Below are positions 5,547 through 10,076 of a stretch of DNA of 10,076 nucleotides, one piece after another (within the stretch, counting starts at the first letter, position 1; each line of letters opens with the position of its first letter). The DNA is from JAISFI01 sp031552335 (lineage in GTDB: Bacteria > Bacteroidota > Bacteroidia > Bacteroidales > Azobacteroidaceae): the NCBI GenBank assembly GCA_031552335.1, contig JAVBMQ010000051.1:1-10076 (forward strand), in the 5' to 3' direction. Below the pieces are notes generated by a model. The model saw only the letters and a program-made list of their open reading frames with translations. It did not search any database and was not told the origin of the DNA. A program made the translations under genes and the position numbers.

Positions 5547-8084
5547 GTGAAAAAACAAATCTACACCTTCAACGAAGCGTACAGTGCTGCTCTTGACTAT
5601 TTCAAGGGAGATGAATTAGCAGCTAAAGTTTGGGTCAACAAGTACGCCCTAAAAGATGGTTTCGGCAATATCTATGAAAGGTCGCCGGAAGACATGCACC
5701 GACGTTTGGCAAGTGAAGTTGCCCGTATAGAAAAAAAATATACAAATCCTCTTTCCGAGAAAGAGCTTTTTGACTTGTTCGATGAATTTAAATACATCGT
5801 ACCTCAGGGAAGTCCGATGACAGGCATTGGCAACAACCACCAAATCGCATCCCTGTCCAATTGTTTTGTAATTGGAATGGATGGACAAGCAGATTCATAT
5901 GGAGCAATCATCAAAATTGACGAAGAACAGGTGCAACTAATGAAAAGACGTGGCGGTGTGGGGCATGATCTTTCACACATTCGCCCCAAAGGTTCTCCTG
6001 TAAAAAATTCAGCATTAACATCTACCGGCCTGGTTCCTTTCATGGAACGTTACTCCAACTCCACCAGAGAAGTAGCCCAGGATGGCCGTCGCGGAGCTTT
6101 GATGTTAAGCGTATCTATCAAACATCCCGATGCAGAATCTTTTATTGATGCAAAAATGGTAGACGGCAAAGTAACCGGCGCCAATGTATCCGTCAAATTA
6201 GACAATGATTTCATGGAAGCCGCAATCAGCGGAAAATCCTACTATCAACAATATCCGGTAGATTCCGACGAACCCAGTTTTGTTAAAGAAATCGATGCCA
6301 CCTCCTTGTGGAAAAAAATCGTACACAATGCATGGAAATCGGCCGAACCTGGCATCTTATTCTGGGATACAATTCAAAAAGAATCCATACCCGACTGTTA
6401 TGCCGACCTCGGATTTAAAACCGTATCCACCAATCCCTGTGGAGAGATTCCTCTGTGTCCTTACGATAGTTGCCGGTTATTGGCCATCAATCTCTACTCA
6501 TATGTCGTAAAACCTTTTACTGCAGACGCTTATTTTGATTTTGAACTTTTCAAGAAACATGCACGTCTGGCACAAAGGATCATGGATGATATTATTGACC
6601 TGGAAACAGAAAAAATAGATATGATTCTTGACAAAATCAAATCCGACCCGGAAAATGAAGAAGTCAAAGGATCTGAAAAAATGTTATGGGAGAAAATCCG
6701 TAAAAAAACCCTGCAAGGGAGAAGAACCGGCGTCGGAATTACTGCTGAAGGTGATATGCTTGCAGCTTTAGGTATAAGATATGGGACTGAAGATGCTACT
6801 GCTTTTTCAGAAGAAGTTCACCAAACATTGGCTTTAGCAGCTTATGCATCTTCCATACAAATGGCCAAAGAACGCGGCGCTTTTGAAATATATGATGCAA
6901 AAAGGGAAGAAAAAAATCCTTTCATCAACCGTTTGAAAAAAGCCGATCCTGAGCTATATAAAGACATGGTCAAATACGGACGTCGCAACATTGCCTGCTT
7001 GACAGTCGCCCCTACAGGAACTACCAGTCTAATGACTCAAACCACCTCCGGTATTGAACCCGTCTTCTTACCCGTATATAAACGCAGAAGAAAAGTCAAT
7101 CCCAATGATCTATCCGTAAAAGTCGATTTTGTGGATGACACTGGTGATGCATTTGAAGAATACACTGTTTTCCACCACAAATTTGTCACCTGGATGGAAG
7201 CCAATGGTTATCCTACTACAAAAAAATACACCCAGGAAGAAATAGACGACCTGGTTGCAAAATCACCTTACTATAAGGCTACCTCAAATGATGTGGACTG
7301 GTTGCAAAAAGTAAGGATGCAAGGAAGAATACAACGCTGGGTAGACCATTCTATCAGTGTAACCATCAATCTCCCAAGCGATGTAAGCGAAGAATTGGTC
7401 GACAAGTTATATGTAGAAGCATGGAAATGCGGATGCAAAGGTTGCACTGTATATCGGGACGGTTCCCGTAGCGGCGTACTCCTTTCTGCCGAAGAAAAAA
7501 AGAAAAAAGATTGCAACTGCATCGAACAGCCGGTAATTGTAAGCAAACGTCCCCGTGAATTAGATGCCGACATCGTCAAATTCCAGAACAACAAAGAAAA
7601 ATGGATTGCTTTTATTGGGTTATTAAATGATCGTCCTTACGAAATTTTTACCGGATTAAATGATGAAGAAGAAGGAATCTTCCTTCCTAAGAATATTTCC
7701 AAAGGCGCAATCATCAAAAATGCAGATGAGGCAGGAAATAAACGCTATGACTTCCAATACACCAACAAACGCGGATACAAAACCACAATCGAAGGTCTGT
7801 CCGATAAATTTTCACCGGAATTCTGGAACTACGCCAAACTCATTTCCGGAGTACTTCGTTATGGAATGCCTATCGACCAGGTTATTAAACTCGTGCAAGG
7901 GCTAGAACTGAACAATGAATCCATTAATACATGGAAAAACGGTGTCGAACGTGCATTGAAAAAATATGTAATCGATGGCATGGAAGCCAAAGGACAAAAA
8001 TGCCCCAATTGTGGAAATGAAACACTGATTTATCAGGAAGGTTGTCTTTCTTGTACAACTTGCGGAAATTCCAAATGCGGATAA
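5547..8084 (+). CDS. nrdJ: Class II (adenosylcobalamin-dependent) ribonucleotide reductase
   Basis: Reduces ribonucleotides to deoxyribonucleotides with an adenosylcobalamin-derived radical, working with or without oxygen. The 845-residue protein shows all key sites. Cys106 in SLSNCFVIG and Cys309 in CPYDSCRL form the redox pair. Cys298 in NPCGEIPL is the radical cysteine, with Asn296 and Glu300 beside it; the 11-residue gap from Cys298 to Cys309 equals that in the Thermotoga enzyme (322 to 333). The barrel loop VAPTGTTSL starts near 487. GCKGCTVYRDGSR (about 630-642) is a family signature of NrdJ. The C-terminus has six cysteines (819, 822, 833, 836, 839, 844) that form the CPxC/CxxC zinc-type tail found in these enzymes. 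No ATP cone is evident at the N-terminus, which begins directly at KKQIYTFNEAY. The start is GTG; no in-frame ATG lies nearby. It is monocistronic, with its own promoter and a hairpin at the end. Confidence 0.96.
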   Translation: MKKQIYTFNEAYSAALDYFKGDELAAKVWVNKYALKDGFGNIYERSPEDMHRRLASEVARIEKKYTNPLSEKELFDLFDEFKYIVPQGSPMTGIGNNHQIASLSNCFVIGMDGQADSYGAIIKIDEEQVQLMKRRGGVGHDLSHIRPKGSPVKNSALTSTGLVPFMERYSNSTREVAQDGRRGALMLSVSIKHPDAESFIDAKMVDGKVTGANVSVKLDNDFMEAAISGKSYYQQYPVDSDEPSFVKEIDATSLWKKIVHNAWKSAEPGILFWDTIQKESIPDCYADLGFKTVSTNPCGEIPLCPYDSCRLLAINLYSYVVKPFTADAYFDFELFKKHARLAQRIMDDIIDLETEKIDMILDKIKSDPENEEVKGSEKMLWEKIRKKTLQGRRTGVGITAEGDMLAALGIRYGTEDATAFSEEVHQTLALAAYASSIQMAKERGAFEIYDAKREEKNPFINRLKKADPELYKDMVKYGRRNIACLTVAPTGTTSLMTQTTSGIEPVFLPVYKRRRKVNPNDLSVKVDFVDDTGDAFEEYTVFHHKFVTWMEANGYPTTKKYTQEEIDDLVAKSPYYKATSNDVDWLQKVRMQGRIQRWVDHSISVTINLPSDVSEELVDKLYVEAWKCGCKGCTVYRDGSRSGVLLSAEEKKKKDCNCIEQPVIVSKRPRELDADIVKFQNNKEKWIAFIGLLNDRPYEIFTGLNDEEEGIFLPKNISKGAIIKNADEAGNKRYDFQYTNKRGYKTTIEGLSDKFSPEFWNYAKLISGVLRYGMPIDQVIKLVQGLELNNESINTWKNGVERALKKYVIDGMEAKGQKCPNCGNETLIYQEGCLSCTTCGNSKCG

Positions 8085-8089
8085 AATCT

Positions 8090-8124
8090 ACACCCTGTCA
8101 GGCACAACAAACCTGACAGGGTGT
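8090..8124 (+). terminator. Strong hairpin downstream of nrdJ
   Basis: ACACCCTGTCAGG (8090-8102) and CCTGACAGGGTGT (8112-8124) form a perfect 13-bp stem with a 9-base loop, starting 5 bp after the nrdJ stop codon. No T-run follows, so it is not a textbook intrinsic terminator, but it should end or stabilise the nrdJ transcript. Each arm also contains its own 9-bp palindrome (CCTGTCAGG and CCTGACAGG). Confidence 0.65.
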
Positions 8125-8563
8125 CATACAGAAATTAAGAACCTGACAAAATTCGAACTAAAAATCTGACAATAATACACAAGAAGACATTTTGTCACGC
8201 TCTGTATTCCTGAAAAATAAATTGTAATTTACTAATAAACAATAATTTAAAAACGCATTTCCACATTCCATCTTCTTTGGCACGAGTTTTGCTCATAAAG
8301 TAAGCGTATTGATGTGCATCTCTACCAGAAGCGAGTAAAATTTCAATTAACGCTCTCCTTCAAGGTAAGGTCAAAGCAAAAATATGGAATGTAAGATATA
8401 AGGACATAAAGGAACAGCTCCGTCTGCGTTTGTATGCAGAAGCATCCCCTTTTTACCTTGAGCTATTACGGTTATGATAAAATCCTTCTTTTTACTTAAG
8501 TGAGTGTATATTTAAGGATGTTATGCATAAAGACAAGGGCGGAGTTTTTTTCTTATCTTACAA
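8125..8563. other. 439-bp spacer with unexplained pairing, upstream of the glucanotransferase gene
   Basis: No confident gene is seen. The left part has two further (C/T)CTGACA copies (8141-8148 and 8164-8171) echoing the terminator arm. The middle has two perfect 9-bp complementary pairs: ACATTCCAT (8263-8271) with ATGGAATGT (8384-8392), and TCAAGGTAA (8360-8368) with TTACCTTGA (8453-8461). These interlock, so they form a pseudoknot or compete. A small hairpin TCTGC/GCAGA lies near 8423-8440. A possible promoter is TTTG (about 8429-8432), 21 bp, then TACCTTGA, two mismatches from consensus. A seven-T run follows GGCGGAG near 8544, and TTATGCATAA (8521-8530) is a perfect palindrome. A long leader for the following gene or a small RNA are both possible. 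Confidence 0.4.
8195..8359 (-). other. Coding-like open frame, possible gene remnant or small protein
   Basis: On the minus strand a 54-codon frame is open between stop codons. An ATG at 8296 would give 33 residues starting MSKTRAKEDGMWKC, but the coding look begins upstream of it: the residues just before read LASGRDAHQYAYF. The first two thirds have balanced, charged composition unlike the AT-rich spacer around them; the last third turns hydrophobic and AT-driven. A TAnnTTTG match (TATTTTTG, 8377-8384) lies just upstream. I do not recognise a family. It may be a degraded fragment of a larger gene, a small protein, or chance. Confidence 0.2.
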
Positions 8564-10076
8564 ATGAAAGTAATTTTCAACATCAACTACCAAACGGTTT
8601 GGGGACAAACGCTACACCTTACCGGATCAATTCCAGCCTTAGGCAACTGGAATCATACCCAAGCAATCAATCTTCATTATTCAGCAAATGGGAACTGGTC
8701 TGTTTTTCTTGAAATTCCAGACAACACAACCTGTATTGAATATCGTTATTTCATCAGATCTAACGGCAAAGAAATTCCTGAAGGATATCAGGAGAATCAT
8801 CAAATTTATTTTGACACCATACGCACATATCGTTTGTATGATATATGGCACAACAAACCTGAGGAATTGAGTTTTTATTCCTCTGCTTTCACTGAAGTAT
8901 TATTTGCCAGAAATGACAGACAAAATTTTGCCCCAATTTCTGCCGCAAAAAAAATTCGCTTAAAAGTAGCCGCTCCTAAAATCAGGAAAGAACAACAGTT
9001 GGCCCTCACCGGAAACCAGACAGTATTAGGCTGCTGGGACACAAATAAAGCCATTAAATTATCAGCAGCCCATTTTCCCGAATGGGAAGTAGAATTTGAT
9101 GCCGGCCAACTTTCTTATCCTTTTGAATACAAATTCATCATATATAGCAACAACCGTCCTGAAGTTTATTGGGAAACAGGAGGAAACAGGATTCTAACTA
9201 CTCCTCCTTTACAAGAAAATGAAACGGTTGTTATTTCGGGATTAACATTCAGAGAAGATCTTCCCGACTGGAAATGTGCAGGAACCGTCATTCCTGTATT
9301 TTCTCTCCGTTCCAAAGACAGCTTCGGAATCGGAGACTTTTATGATCTCAAAAAAATAGTAGACTGGGTACGATTAACCGGACAAAAAGTCATCCAGATA
9401 TTACCGGTCAACGATACCACCATGAATCATACATGGATAGATTCATACCCATACAATGCTATCTCTATTTACGCTCTGCATCCTCTATATTTAAACCTCA
9501 GACAAATGGGTAAATTAGAAGATGCAGCCTTAGCTGAAAAAATAGTAAATATCCAAAAGAAGTTAAATCTTTTGGAAAAGGTGGATTATGAACAGGTTGA
9601 CCATTACAAATGGCTGTTTTTCCGTGCTATCTTCAAACAAGAAGGTGGTAAAATATTGAATAGCAATAAATTCAAAAACTTTTTCAGTCAGAACAAAGAA
9701 TGGCTGCTTCCTTATGCTGCTTATTCTTATCTAAGAGAAACGCATCAGACTTCCGACTTCAGGCGCTGGGGTGAATATGCAATGTATGATCCCCGGAAAA
9801 TAGCAGCACTCTGTTCTCCGGATACTCTTCATTTTGATGATATTGCCATATTCTACTTTTTACAATATCATTTACACCTGCAATTGAAAGAAGCCAAAGA
9901 ATATGCACAAAAGAATGAAATCATTCTAAAAGGAGATATTCCGATCGGTATCAGTGATACCAGTATTGAAGCATGGACAGAGCCACAATATTTCAATATG
10001 AATGCACAAGCAGGAGCGCCCCCCGATGATTTTTCTGTTACCGGTCAAAACTGGGGATTCCCCACCTACAACTGGG
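8564..10076 (+). CDS. malQ: 4-alpha-glucanotransferase, DPE2 type, N-terminal part (cut by window edge)
   Basis: A GH77 amylomaltase that moves glucan units between maltose, maltodextrins and polymer acceptors in the cytoplasm. Translating from the ATG at 8564 gives an open frame of 504 codons to the edge. Two starch-binding modules (CBM20) lead it: about residues 1-105 (LTGSIPALGNWNHTQAINL) and about 129-230 (LALTGNQTVLGCWDTNKAIK from 146, then FEYKFIIY). The GH77 domain starts near 237, with VFSLRSKDSFGIGDFYDLKK, then QILPVNDT, GDIPIGIS (457-464) and GAPPDDFSVTGQNWG (484-498). Tandem CBM20 modules before GH77 are the mark of the DPE2/Bacteroides type, about 900 residues long. The catalytic Asp and Glu lie beyond the window. 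There is no signal peptide. The start is set by the first CBM20 strand. Confidence 0.95.
   Translation, partial: MKVIFNINYQTVWGQTLHLTGSIPALGNWNHTQAINLHYSANGNWSVFLEIPDNTTCIEYRYFIRSNGKEIPEGYQENHQIYFDTIRTYRLYDIWHNKPEELSFYSSAFTEVLFARNDRQNFAPISAAKKIRLKVAAPKIRKEQQLALTGNQTVLGCWDTNKAIKLSAAHFPEWEVEFDAGQLSYPFEYKFIIYSNNRPEVYWETGGNRILTTPPLQENETVVISGLTFREDLPDWKCAGTVIPVFSLRSKDSFGIGDFYDLKKIVDWVRLTGQKVIQILPVNDTTMNHTWIDSYPYNAISIYALHPLYLNLRQMGKLEDAALAEKIVNIQKKLNLLEKVDYEQVDHYKWLFFRAIFKQEGGKILNSNKFKNFFSQNKEWLLPYAAYSYLRETHQTSDFRRWGEYAMYDPRKIAALCSPDTLHFDDIAIFYFLQYHLHLQLKEAKEYAQKNEIILKGDIPIGISDTSIEAWTEPQYFNMNAQAGAPPDDFSVTGQNWGFPTYNW

Noticed and set aside
8500..8870. Two overlapping plus-strand open frames near the right end
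   Set aside because: They are out of frame with the CBM20-GH77 coding sequence from 8564, which has clear family motifs through the same DNA.

Overview
The window looks like chromosomal DNA of a gut-type Bacteroidales bacterium. Three things point there. Several genes are preceded by the Bacteroidetes promoter element TAnnTTTG, and none has a clear Shine-Dalgarno site. The genes are AT-rich with AT-rich spacers. The gene content (AguA/AguB, a B12-dependent ribonucleotide reductase, a DPE2-type glucanotransferase with two starch-binding modules) fits that order. I cannot name the genus.

Layout, left to right. The 5' part of a glutamate dehydrogenase gene (minus strand, cut by the window edge) has a recognisable promoter with a palindrome over its -33 box. 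Next is a 55-residue two-helix membrane protein (minus), then a divergent unknown lipoprotein (plus). A perfect 33-bp inverted repeat separates the lipoprotein gene from the convergent aguA-aguB operon (minus). Divergent from aguA is a nitroreductase followed 12 bp later by a DMT/EamA exporter (plus). After a 302-bp AT-rich spacer with a promoter and leader hairpin comes nrdJ, a class II ribonucleotide reductase with a GTG start. A strong hairpin follows it. A 439-bp spacer with unexplained structure then leads to the 5' part of a 4-alpha-glucanotransferase gene (plus), cut by the right edge.

How the genes relate: aguA and aguB together turn agmatine into putrescine, CO2 and ammonia. Glutamate dehydrogenase fixes or releases ammonia. 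NrdJ makes deoxyribonucleotides without oxygen but needs cobalamin. The glucanotransferase processes maltose or starch-derived glucans in the cytoplasm. These are mostly housekeeping functions, and I see no defence system, prophage, CRISPR array, tRNA or rRNA.

The most unusual signals are non-coding. Three separate arrays of degenerate 7-bp units lie around the agu operon, and one of them supplies both the aguA stop codon and the aguB start codon. The spacer before the glucanotransferase contains two long-range complementary pairs that interlock, and a coding-like open frame on the opposite strand. No clear new multi-gene system is visible.
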